From an uncultured Eubacteriales bacterium (GTDB lineage: Bacteria > Bacillota > Clostridia > Monoglobales > Monoglobaceae): a stretch of 27,487 nt of DNA. Below the pieces are notes generated by a model. It saw only the letters and a program-made list of their open reading frames with translations. It had not been told where the DNA came from and searched no databases. Each line of letters opens with the position of its first letter. The first letter of the stretch is position 1. This document shows, piece by piece, positions 7,569 to 13,988 of this stretch. Position numbers and translations under genes: made by a program. The DNA is taken from NCBI GenBank assembly GCA_900542675.1, contig UQOT01000017.1, forward strand, positions 1 through 27,487. The letters are read 5' to 3'.

Positions 7569-8222
7569 TTATATATTAAATTTTTCTCTTACAAAGTCAC
7601 AAATTATTCTTGCGCTGCTGTCTATACCGAGAGAACTGCTGTCAAGTGCAATATGATAGTTATCGACCATACCCCATTCCTGATTGGTATAGAAGTTATA
7701 ATAATTACTCCTCTTCTTATCCGTCTTTTTAATCGTCTCAATCGCTTCTTTTTCACTGAGATGATAGATCCGCATAACGCGTTCAACTTTAAAATCCATA
7801 TTTGCGTGAATAAAGACGTTTGCAAGATTTTTCTGCTCTCTTAAAACATAGTCCGAGCAGCGGCCGACTATGACGCACGACTTATTACTTGCCAAATCCT
7901 GTATAACCTGCGACTGAATTCTGAATATTGAGTCGGTATTCAGCACATCGTTATATCTGTAAAAATTACCTCTGTCAGACTGAAGTCCCATAACAAGAGA
8001 ATACAAAAGACTGTTGGTGGGCTTTTCGTCAATGCCGTCAAACAGGTTTTCGGACAATCCGCTTTCTTTTGCGGCAAGCGCAATAAGGTTCTTGTCGTAA
8101 AACTCGATTTCAAGCATATCGGCAACTTTTTTCGCAATCTTTCTGCCGCCCGAACCGAACTGTCTTCCGATGGTAACAATAAAATTCTTGTCAGTCCTCT
8201 GATTTAAGTCATTTCCCAACAT
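7569..8222 (-). CDS. Cytidylate kinase-like family protein
   Basis: These 217 residues belong to the cytidylate kinase-like P-loop family common in Firmicutes. The N-terminus IVTIGRQFGSGGRKIAKKVA holds the modified P-loop (GSGGR) and is followed by EFYDKNLIALAAKESGLSE, typical of the family. A CVIVGRCSDYVL strand and a lid-like segment with KKTDKKRSNYYNF follow. The substrate is not established for the family; a nucleoside monophosphate kinase role is possible but not shown. It is distinct from the canonical Cmk found with rpsA. GGAGGAG lies eight to twelve bases before the ATG. It is a single-gene unit with its own promoter, divergent from rpsF. Confidence 0.88.
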   Translation of the reverse strand: MLGNDLNQRTDKNFIVTIGRQFGSGGRKIAKKVADMLEIEFYDKNLIALAAKESGLSENLFDGIDEKPTNSLLYSLVMGLQSDRGNFYRYNDVLNTDSIFRIQSQVIQDLASNKSCVIVGRCSDYVLREQKNLANVFIHANMDFKVERVMRIYHLSEKEAIETIKKTDKKRSNYYNFYTNQEWGMVDNYHIALDSSSLGIDSSARIICDFVREKFNI

Positions 8223-8244
8223 AATCTCCTCCTACTATTTAGAC

Positions 8245-8273
8245 ATTGTAACACAAATTTTGAGCTTAGTAAA
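8245..8273 (-). promoter_or_regulatory. Promoter of the cytidylate kinase-like gene
   Basis: On the minus strand, TTTACT (8268-8273), a 17-bp spacer and TACAAT (8245-8250), with TGTG just upstream of the -10. The start would give a short leader before the GGAGGAG site. Confidence 0.6.
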
Positions 8274-8383
8274 GAAAAAATTTTAAGTTTTCCGTAAAAA
8301 TATTTATTTGTTTTTTGTTGATTTTAACTACAAAAACGCAAAAAAACTATGTAATATTATAAGAAAGCCCGAAAGTTTGTTGC

Positions 8384-8412
8384 TTGACAATATTTTCAAA
8401 ATATATTATAAT
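8384..8412 (+). promoter_or_regulatory. Exact-consensus sigma-A promoter of rpsF-ssb-rpsR
   Basis: TTGACA (8384-8389), a 17-bp spacer and TATAAT (8407-8412). It accounts for the otherwise gene-free stretch 8223-8493 together with the divergent promoter and the structured leader. Confidence 0.9.
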
Positions 8413-8419
8413 ATCTAAG

Positions 8420-8484
8420 TTGTATAAATCTGATATACAATTCCTTACTCCCGAATATTGTCGGGGGTCAGAGTCCAGAAGGAG
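8420..8484 (+). promoter_or_regulatory. Structured rpsF leader, candidate S6:S18 autoregulatory RNA
   Basis: Three nested or tandem helices are visible. TTGTATA (8420-8426) pairs with TATACAA (8434-8440). ACTCCCGA (8447-8454) pairs with TCGGGGGT (8461-8468). TTCCTT (8441-8446) can pair with AAGGAG (8479-8484), which is the ribosome binding site. The S6:S18 complex is known to repress rpsF operons by binding a leader hairpin with CCG-containing unpaired bases. I infer the same here; I did not match a covariance model. Confidence 0.55.
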
Positions 8485-8493
8485 GTGAAAATA

Positions 8494-8793
8494 ATGGCAG
8501 AACACATCAATAAGTATGAGACTATTATGGTTTTGGACGCATCTAAGACCGAAGAGGAAATCTCAGCTTTACTCGAAAAGTTCAAGTCATTGATTGAGAA
8601 GCACGGCGAAATCGAAAGCGTCGATGAGTGGGGCAAGCGTAAGCTCGCATATCCAATCAATTTTATGAACGAGGGTTATTATGTGCTCGTAAACTTCAAG
8701 GCTGCTCCGGAGTTCCCGAAGGAGCTTGAGCGTGTTTACGGCATTACCGACGGTGTTTTAAGAAGCATTGTCGTAAGACGCGAGGAGGACTAA
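8494..8793 (+). CDS. rpsF: 30S ribosomal protein S6
   Basis: S6 binds the central domain of 16S rRNA as a heterodimer with S18. The 99 residues show the family signature NKYETIMVLDASKTEEEI at the start and WGKRKLAYPINFMNEGYYVLVNF in the middle, ending GVLRSIVVRREED. The frame opens at 8458, but the ATG at 8494 with AAGGAGGTGA eight bases upstream gives the conserved MxxYE start. First gene of the rpsF-ssb-rpsR operon, 3 bp before ssb, behind a perfect promoter and a folded leader that may be autoregulatory. Confidence 0.98.
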   Translation: MAEHINKYETIMVLDASKTEEEISALLEKFKSLIEKHGEIESVDEWGKRKLAYPINFMNEGYYVLVNFKAAPEFPKELERVYGITDGVLRSIVVRREED

Positions 8794-8796
8794 TTT

Positions 8797-9282
8797 ATGA
8801 TTAACAAAGTAATCCTTATGGGTAGAATTACTCGCGATCCCGAAATCAGACATACCGGTACGGGACGTGCTGTCTGCAACTTTACCGTAGCTATTGATAA
8901 CGGATACGGTCAGAACAGACAGACCGACTTTATAAACTGCGTTGCGTGGAACAACCAGGCGGAGTTTATGGAAAAGTACTTTTCAAAAGGTATGATGATT
9001 ATTGTTGCAGGTCGAATTTCGACCAGAAGCTGGGAAGGTCAGGACGGTAAAAGGAATTACGCGACTGAGGTTATCGCAAACGAAATAAGCTTTGGCGAAT
9101 CCAAGCGTGCAAGAAACGAGAATTCGGGTTATGAAGGCGGTTACAATGCGCCACAGCAGAATTCGTACGCTTCTTCTTACTCTGCGCCTGCTGAGAATAC
9201 TGCACCGCAAACAATGCCTGGAGGTATTGAGGATGATGAATTCACTCCTCTTTCCGAAATTGACGACGACCTTCCGTTCTAA
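8797..9282 (+). CDS. ssb: Single-stranded DNA-binding protein
   Basis: SSB coats single-stranded DNA in replication and repair and recruits partners through its acidic tip. The OB-fold covers about residues 1-105 (NKVILMGRITRDPEIRHTGTGRAVCNFTVAIDN, then DFINCVAWNNQAEF, ending ATEVIANEISF). A flexible Gly/Asn/Gln/Ala-rich linker follows (about 110-148), and the tail ends EIDDDLPF, the canonical partner-binding tip. Its 161 residues are usual. It sits between rpsF and rpsR as in Bacillus and Clostridia. The same window encodes RecR and RecD2, which act on SSB-coated DNA. Confidence 0.98.
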   Translation: MINKVILMGRITRDPEIRHTGTGRAVCNFTVAIDNGYGQNRQTDFINCVAWNNQAEFMEKYFSKGMMIIVAGRISTRSWEGQDGKRNYATEVIANEISFGESKRARNENSGYEGGYNAPQQNSYASSYSAPAENTAPQTMPGGIEDDEFTPLSEIDDDLPF

Positions 9283-9309
9283 AAATTTTGAGTAAAGGAG
9301 ATTATTATA

Positions 9310-9558
9310 ATGGCTGATGAGAGAAGAAACGACAGACCGCGCGGCAGACGTCCGAAGAGAAAAGTCTGCGCATTCTGCGTTGATAAAGTAGACTATATCG
9401 ATTATAAGGATGTTGCAAAGCTCAGAAGATATGTAACAGAGCGTGCAAAAATTCTTCCGAGAAGAATTAGCGGTTGCTGTGCAAAGCATCAGAGACAGCT
9501 CACTGTTGCTATTAAGAGAGCAAGACAGATTGCATTGATGCCTTATATTTCTGACTAA
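9310..9558 (+). CDS. rpsR: 30S ribosomal protein S18
   Basis: S18 is the S6 partner in the 30S platform. The 82 residues start with a basic arm (RRNDRPRGRRPKRK) and contain KVCAFCVDKVDYIDYKDVAKLRRYVTERAKILPRRISGC as core. Two cysteines in CAFC and two in GCC give a potential zinc-binding (C+) set, known for some S18 proteins. AAAGGAG precedes the ATG. It is the last gene of the rpsF operon and is followed by a strong terminator. Confidence 0.98.
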   Translation: MADERRNDRPRGRRPKRKVCAFCVDKVDYIDYKDVAKLRRYVTERAKILPRRISGCCAKHQRQLTVAIKRARQIALMPYISD

Positions 9559-9565
9559 GCTTTTG

Positions 9566-9594
9566 ACCGGCGGAATAACCGCCGGTTTTATTTT
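9566..9594 (+). terminator. Intrinsic terminator of the rpsF operon
   Basis: ACCGGCGG (9566-9573) and CCGCCGGT (9579-9586) around an AATAA loop, followed by a T-rich run. Confidence 0.92.
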
Positions 9595-9605
9595 GCAAAA
9601 AACTA

Positions 9606-9634
9606 TTGAAAATTTCGGTAAGTTATTGTAAACT
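9606..9634 (+). promoter_or_regulatory. Possible purD promoter
   Basis: TTGAAA (9606-9611), a 17-bp spacer and TAAACT (9629-9634). The -10 is weak. No guanine or PRPP riboswitch-like fold is apparent in the short leader. Confidence 0.4.
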
Positions 9635-9669
9635 ATATGTATCTTATGTATTAAAAGGAGATTAAACTT

Positions 9670-10938
9670 ATGAAGGTATTGGTTGTTGGCGGCGGCGGCA
9701 GAGAGCACGCTATCATCTGGAAGCTCGCTCAGAGCGACAAGGTGGACAAGATTTACTGCGCACCGGGTAACGGAGGTATTTCGGCGCTTGCCGAGTGTGT
9801 TCCCATCGGTGTTATGGAGTTTGACAAGCTGACCGCTTTCGCTAAGGAAAATAAAATTGACTTAACCGTAGTCGCGCCCGATGATCCGCTTGCCGCGGGA
9901 GCCGTAGACGCGTTTGAAGCTGAAGGCCTTAAAGCATTCGGACCCACTAAGGCCGCTGCGATTATCGAAGGCAGTAAGGCTTTTTCCAAGGATTTGATGA
10001 AAAAGTACGGTATCCCCACTGCGGCTTATGAGGTTTTTGTTAGCAGCAAAGACGCAATCGCGTACATAAAATCACAGGATAAGTATCCCGTTGTGATTAA
10101 AGCTGACGGTCTCGCGCTCGGCAAGGGCGTAATTATCGCAAAGAGCTTAGCTGAAGCCGAAAGCGCCGTACACGAGATTATGGATGATAAAGTGTTCGGT
10201 GCGGCAGGCGGAAAAGTGGTTATCGAGGAATTCTTAACCGGCCCCGAAATTTCGGTTCTGGCTTTTACCGACGGAAAGACAATGAAGCCGATGGTATCCG
10301 CTCAGGATCACAAGCGCGCCTATGATAATGACGAAGGTCCGAATACCGGCGGTATGGGTACCTTCTCGCCGAGTCGTGTTTATACAGCTGAGGTTGCCGA
10401 CGAGTGTATGAAAAACATCTTTATCCCGACGATGAACGCGATGAACGCCGAGGGCAGAACATTTAAAGGTGTACTCTACTTTGGTCTTATGAAAACCGCA
10501 GACGGCGTTAAGGTTATAGAATACAACTGCCGCTTCGGCGACCCCGAAACTCAGGTGGTTCTGCCGCGGCTTAAAAGCGATTTATTCGACATATTTAACG
10601 CTGTTATCGATGAAAGGCTTGACGAAATAGATATTGAGTGGGAGGATAACGCTTGCGTATGCGTTGTGCTTGCGTCGGGCGGATATCCCAAGAGCTACAA
10701 AAAGGGCTATAAAATCAGCGGACTTGATGATGCTGAGGCTCAGGGAGCAATCGTATTTCACGCAGGAACAAAACTCGATAACGGCGATATTTTAACAAAC
10801 GGCGGACGCGTTTTGGGCATAACGGCTTTAGGCGATAATCTTGACGAAGCAATAAAGAACGCATATGAGTATGTAAAGCTTGTTGACTTTAAGGACGCAC
10901 ATTACAGACATGATATTGGCATAAAAAAAGATATTTAA
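9670..10938 (+). CDS. purD: Phosphoribosylamine-glycine ligase (GAR synthetase)
   Basis: PurD catalyses the second step of de novo purine synthesis, joining phosphoribosylamine and glycine with ATP. The 422 residues match the single-domain bacterial enzyme: N-terminal VVGGGGREHAI (about 4-14), then the ATP-grasp domain with VIKADGLALGKGV (about 140-152), VVIEEFLTGPEISVLAFTDG, the family signature DEGPNTGGMGTFSP (about 225) and RFGDPETQVVLPRL near 290. AAAAGGAG precedes the ATG. It stands alone between two terminators, away from other purine genes, unlike the usual purEKCFMNHD cluster. No frameshift or missing motif is seen. Confidence 0.97.
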   Translation: MKVLVVGGGGREHAIIWKLAQSDKVDKIYCAPGNGGISALAECVPIGVMEFDKLTAFAKENKIDLTVVAPDDPLAAGAVDAFEAEGLKAFGPTKAAAIIEGSKAFSKDLMKKYGIPTAAYEVFVSSKDAIAYIKSQDKYPVVIKADGLALGKGVIIAKSLAEAESAVHEIMDDKVFGAAGGKVVIEEFLTGPEISVLAFTDGKTMKPMVSAQDHKRAYDNDEGPNTGGMGTFSPSRVYTAEVADECMKNIFIPTMNAMNAEGRTFKGVLYFGLMKTADGVKVIEYNCRFGDPETQVVLPRLKSDLFDIFNAVIDERLDEIDIEWEDNACVCVVLASGGYPKSYKKGYKISGLDDAEAQGAIVFHAGTKLDNGDILTNGGRVLGITALGDNLDEAIKNAYEYVKLVDFKDAHYRHDIGIKKDI

Positions 10939-10946
10939 ATTAAAAA

Positions 10947-10967
10947 TCCCGGCGTTTCCCGCCGGGA
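10947..10967. terminator. Bidirectional intrinsic terminator
   Basis: TCCCGGCG (10947-10954) pairs with CGCCGGGA (10960-10967). T-runs follow on both strands, serving purD and the converging ECF S-component gene. Confidence 0.92.
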
Positions 10968-10974
10968 CTTTTAT

Positions 10975-11469
10975 TTATATTCCTATTTTGGTTCTGACTT
11001 TGCTGATAACCGGAATAAATACTGCCGAAGCAACAACGCTCATCAGCCACTGTACAGGCGATGAAATAAACACAATTGATGCCGTTGAAACTCCAAACAT
11101 CGGTATTTCTGCTAAAAAGTATCCGAGAGTAACTATCGCAAGCGAAACAATGCCGGCAATAAGAAATCTTACTTTGCTGAAGTTTCCGTATAGTATTTTA
11201 CCTATGGCAAAGCCCATCACACCTTTTATAAAAAATGTAGCTATAGCAAATATCACATATCCGCTGAGCAAATCGGCAAGCGAATGCCCCACAGCGCCGA
11301 CTATCGCGCCTGCAAGAGGACCCATAAACGCGGCTGCAACATATATGATACTGTCTCCGAAGTGCACATATCCGCCGGTACCGGTCGGTATTTGCGGAAA
11401 CATAGTCAACACACACGCAAGTGCAGTGAGCATAGCGACCCGTACGAAGTTTTTAAGATTGTTTGTCAT
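10975..11469 (-). CDS. ECF transporter substrate-binding (S) component
   Basis: This 164-residue integral membrane protein has about five hydrophobic helices. It has the signature of the S-component family that includes riboflavin- and other vitamin-binding members: the GGYVHFGDSIIYVAAAFMGPLAGAIVG region followed by GHSLADLLSGY. S components capture a vitamin or similar nutrient and dock onto a shared EcfA/A'/T energising module encoded elsewhere. I cannot name the substrate. The ATG at 11469 has AAGGAG ten bases upstream; the longer frame to 11514 runs into the promoter. The transcription start lies only about 25-30 bases upstream, so a vitamin riboswitch does not fit and gives no clue. Confidence 0.85.
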   Translation of the reverse strand: MTNNLKNFVRVAMLTALACVLTMFPQIPTGTGGYVHFGDSIIYVAAAFMGPLAGAIVGAVGHSLADLLSGYVIFAIATFFIKGVMGFAIGKILYGNFSKVRFLIAGIVSLAIVTLGYFLAEIPMFGVSTASIVFISSPVQWLMSVVASAVFIPVISKVRTKIGI

Positions 11470-11502
11470 ATCACACATCTCCTTAGTTGACAAATTTGTA
11501 TA

Positions 11503-11531
11503 ATTATAGCACAACGATAGGAGACTGTCAA
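11503..11531 (-). promoter_or_regulatory. Exact-consensus sigma-A promoter of the ECF S-component gene
   Basis: On the minus strand, TTGACA (11526-11531), a 17-bp spacer and TATAAT (11503-11508). It lies just 14 bp beyond the end of the upstream peptidoglycan-binding gene; no terminator separates them. Confidence 0.88.
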
Positions 11532-11544
11532 GGCAAAAAGAGCT

Positions 11545-11760
11545 TTACATCGCTGCAATAGCGCTCCAGGTTTCTAAATCTACGCTTCCGGTTTCGGATA
11601 ACCCTGCAATTCTTTGTGCTTGAACAACGGCGTCTCTTGTCTCCGGGCCAAACAATCCGTCGGGGTTTATAAGACCGACGGTTCCGTTCGCTAAGTGTAT
11701 TCTGCGCAGCATCACCTGAAGTTCAAAAATATTTTGTTTGTTGTCATATATTGAAATCAA
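11545..11760 (-). CDS. Small single-domain peptidoglycan-binding protein
   Basis: This 71-residue product is essentially one PG_binding_1 repeat: an initial helix (NIFELQVMLRRI), then PDGLFGPETRDAVVQAQRIAGL, then GSVDLETWSAI. It repeats the pattern present three times in the upstream SleC-like protein. I chose the TTG at 11760. It overlaps the upstream TGA stop as TTGA and has GGAGG seven bases before it, inside the upstream coding end. This implies translational coupling. A longer frame from 11859 exists, but its extra residues overlap the upstream gene in another frame and look non-native. It has no signal peptide. Probably it was once the fourth repeat of the upstream protein. Confidence 0.75.
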   Translation of the reverse strand: MISIYDNKQNIFELQVMLRRIHLANGTVGLINPDGLFGPETRDAVVQAQRIAGLSETGSVDLETWSAIAAM

Positions 11761-13178
11761 GACTGTCCCTCCTCTTCCATCACGTATCCGGGGAACTGCC
11801 CCTCGGAACGCATACTTCCATTTATTATATCTGAGTAGAGACTCGCCGCTGTGTTCCACGCTATCGGACCGACCACGCCGCGTTCTTCAAGTCCGAAAGT
11901 ACGTTCAAATGCCAGAACTGCCGCCTCAGTTTCGCTGCCGAAGTATCCGGTCGGCTGCACCTTCGGTATCTCGGGATAGACGTCTGATATTGCTGACAGC
12001 CACGTTTGAAACGTTGTAACGTTTTCGCCCGATGAGCCCCGCACAAGCGGTTCGCCGGGATACGGCTTTGCCGGACCCGCATAATCAGGCGGCAGTGTGT
12101 TTAGTATTGAAAAGTACAGCTCATACATACTGTTCCACGTCTGTTCGTCCACCACTCCCGTAATCGGAAGATTATACGCCTGCTGATACGCCCTGACCGC
12201 GTTTTCGGTCGCAGGCCCGAAGATGCCGTCCGGCTCTACCGACGGTATAAAGTCATTGAAGGTCGCTATGAAGTTAATATAAAACTGAATAACCTTAACA
12301 TCAGGTCCCGATGAACCGAGCTGAGCATAGTTTGAATACTGCTTTGATAAAAATTCTATGCTGATACCGCTCGCGTCAAGCTCTGACAGCTTTTTGACCG
12401 CGAAATAAATTCTAAATATTTTATACCACGTCGCTTTACCTATAATTCCGTCAGGCGTTAAGTTAAATATTCTTTGGAATTCTTTCACCGCGTCCTCGGT
12501 TATAACATCAAAATATCCGTCGGGAAACGCAATTTTGGGTATGGCGGGATAGTTTGTCGAGATAACGTTAAGAATTATCTGCATCGCCTTAACCTCAAAA
12601 CCCGAGCTGCCTATTCTTAGAGGAGTTCCAGGGTAAAACTCACGAAAGCCCGTATCAATCGGACCGTATACAATTGTTATGTTGTCGCCGTAATAGTACT
12701 TTAAAATATCAATCGGCGCGTATCCTTGATTGGCAAGCTCAACCGTTCCCCACTGCGACAAACCACCGGGGCAGGTTGAGGTCGTTCCGTTGCAGTACCT
12801 TGGATAAATCGGATTTTGCTGTCCTTCCCTTGTTATATATCCGTTAAATATCTCATCGACAATCTGACTTATATTTTCAAAAAAATCTCTGCCGTTTACA
12901 AATGCCTGGTCGTAAGCCTCTAAATTTGTTATATCAAAATCATAGCCCTGCGCCCTATAGTGCAGGGTATAAAACCTGTTTAGCACGAATGTAATTTGTG
13001 CATAAATATTAGCAATCAGAGCGTTTCTCGGCCACGTGGGAAAAATCTCGCTTGACGCAACATTTTTTATGTAATCCGCAAAAGAAACGGTCACATTCTG
13101 TGCGCTTGAATCGCTCGGCGAACCGAGATGCACAACAACAGTTTTCGGTATAGGTACATAGCCACTTATGGTGTCCAA
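11757..13178 (-). CDS. SleC-like spore cortex-lytic protein: SpoIID-like domain plus three peptidoglycan-binding repeats
   Basis: SleC-type proteins are lytic transglycosylases that degrade spore cortex during clostridial germination. Residues about 1-175 match the SleC/SpoIID-like catalytic region: VVVHLGSPSDSSAQNVTVSF, then NVASSEIFPTWPRNALIANI with the likely catalytic glutamate E44, RDFFENISQIVDEIF, and YCNGTTSTCPGGLSQWGT with a cysteine pair. Three PG_binding_1 repeats follow (about 188-262, 288-362, 376-450). The start is TTG at 13178, with GGAGGTGA seven bases upstream; no ATG fits. There is no signal peptide, as expected for a protein loaded into the spore from the mother cell. Known SleC has an N-terminal pre/pro region; here a similar region is in the preceding gene (13215-13940). 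Confidence 0.82.
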   Translation of the reverse strand: MDTISGYVPIPKTVVVHLGSPSDSSAQNVTVSFADYIKNVASSEIFPTWPRNALIANIYAQITFVLNRFYTLHYRAQGYDFDITNLEAYDQAFVNGRDFFENISQIVDEIFNGYITREGQQNPIYPRYCNGTTSTCPGGLSQWGTVELANQGYAPIDILKYYYGDNITIVYGPIDTGFREFYPGTPLRIGSSGFEVKAMQIILNVISTNYPAIPKIAFPDGYFDVITEDAVKEFQRIFNLTPDGIIGKATWYKIFRIYFAVKKLSELDASGISIEFLSKQYSNYAQLGSSGPDVKVIQFYINFIATFNDFIPSVEPDGIFGPATENAVRAYQQAYNLPITGVVDEQTWNSMYELYFSILNTLPPDYAGPAKPYPGEPLVRGSSGENVTTFQTWLSAISDVYPEIPKVQPTGYFGSETEAAVLAFERTFGLEERGVVGPIAWNTAASLYSDIINGSMRSEGQFPGYVMEEEGQS

Positions 13179-13214
13179 ATTATCACCTCCGGATTGTACG
13201 TAATATACACATTA

Positions 13215-13940
13215 TTAATTTTCACGATTTGCAATAAGCGGAATATTTTGAATTGACTGGATTTTATCGAAAACAACAGCATTTATAGGCAGATTATTCG
13301 CCGTATATCCGTCTATTTCGCTCACTACATTATACACGGCATACGGTTTTTCGGTAAACTGCGGCTGCTGCGAAAGCTGCATTGACGGTGCAGGCAGCGG
13401 CACTGCTTCGGTTCTGCCGCTTGAGTTTGTATATCTCACCTCGTGAATATCTCTAAGCTGTTCATCATCGGATGTAATTGTAATCTTTACATTTTCAATC
13501 GGCAGAGCCTGGTCTGCGGTGAACGCCTGAATTGTGAGACTTCCCATTCCTGTATACGGAACTGAGGTATTATTTTGCATTTGCGGTCTCTCCGTCATCT
13601 GATTGGGATTTTGGGTCATTATACTCCCCGCAAGATTGTTGTTAAACTCCTCACTCTGTTCCTCTGTCGGATAAAACGGCGTGTTTATGGCTGCGTTGGG
13701 TGTATTTTGCGTATCCTGCGGCGGCGCAGTTTGCTCAGCGGTCTGCATATCTTGTGCCGGCTGAATATTCTGCGTCTGCTCGGGGCTGCGCTGATTTAAA
13801 CTGTACCTATTATCCTGCGGATTAAAATCTCCGGGTCTGCCCTGATTGTAGGTATTTGGCGGTGGTTCCGCAGGACGGATCTGTCGGTTTTGAGAATTGT
13901 TGTCCGACGGGGGAGTAACCCCTCTGAAATATCTGTTCAT
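13215..13940 (-). CDS. Gln/Pro/Asn-rich protein with C-terminal beta-sandwich domain; likely detached N-terminal part of a SleC-like protein
   Basis: This 241-residue protein has a low-complexity first half (about 1-120), rich in Gln, Pro and Asn. The second half is structured: GSLTIQAFTADQALPIENVK opens a carboxypeptidase-regulatory-like beta sandwich, with YNVVSEIDGYTANNLPINAVVF near the end. In clostridial SleC-like pre-pro proteins, as I recall them, a stretch of this type (AFTA..ALPIENA..TI) directly precedes the SpoIID-like region. Here the two are separate genes 36 bp apart. No start-codon or frame evidence joins them. The ATG at 13940 has AGGAG eleven bases upstream, partly inside a hairpin. 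The function is inferred from context: a spore cortex or coat-associated prodomain or partner. Confidence 0.6.
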   Translation of the reverse strand: MNRYFRGVTPPSDNNSQNRQIRPAEPPPNTYNQGRPGDFNPQDNRYSLNQRSPEQTQNIQPAQDMQTAEQTAPPQDTQNTPNAAINTPFYPTEEQSEEFNNNLAGSIMTQNPNQMTERPQMQNNTSVPYTGMGSLTIQAFTADQALPIENVKITITSDDEQLRDIHEVRYTNSSGRTEAVPLPAPSMQLSQQPQFTEKPYAVYNVVSEIDGYTANNLPINAVVFDKIQSIQNIPLIANREN

Positions 13941-13945
13941 AAAAA

Positions 13946-13980
13946 ATCACACTCCTGCAATATTGTATGCGAAGTGTGAT
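13946..13980 (-). terminator. Hairpin with T-run: terminator of the M24 operon that also covers the next gene's SD
   Basis: On the minus strand, ATCACACT (13973-13980) pairs with AGTGTGAT (13946-13953), with an inner GCA/TGC, followed by six Ts. It starts 9 bp after the M24 stop. The AGGAG of the following gene (13952-13956) lies in the internal loop and 3' arm. Confidence 0.55.
13961..13969 (-). promoter_or_regulatory. Candidate sporulation (sigma-E/sigma-K type) -10 element
   Basis: CATACAATA on the minus strand matches the sigma-E -10 (CATACAAT) and the sigma-K -10 (CATAnnnTA). It is 21 bp ahead of the ATG of the SleC-like cluster. The -35 side is not convincing. Confidence 0.35.
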
Positions 13981-13988
13981 AAATTGTG

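Noticed and set aside
8223..8493. tRNA or other RNA gene in the gap before rpsF
   Set aside because: The gap is AT-rich and is explained by two divergent promoters and the rpsF leader; no cloverleaf is seen.
8983..9708. Long open frame (241 codons) on the minus strand across ssb and rpsR
   Set aside because: It is antisense to two certain genes, has no ribosome binding site and no recognisable domain; it is an effect of codon bias.
10988..11503. Open frame (171 codons) on the plus strand across the ECF S-component gene
   Set aside because: Mirror of the real gene; the minus-strand protein has membrane helices and a family signature, this one has neither.
11470..11544. A vitamin riboswitch upstream of the ECF S component
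   Set aside because: The promoter leaves a leader of under 30 nt, too short for any known riboswitch.
11545..11859. Longer 104-codon version of the small peptidoglycan-binding gene
   Set aside because: The extra N-terminal residues overlap the upstream gene out of frame and look non-native; TTG at 11760 has a well-placed GGAGG.
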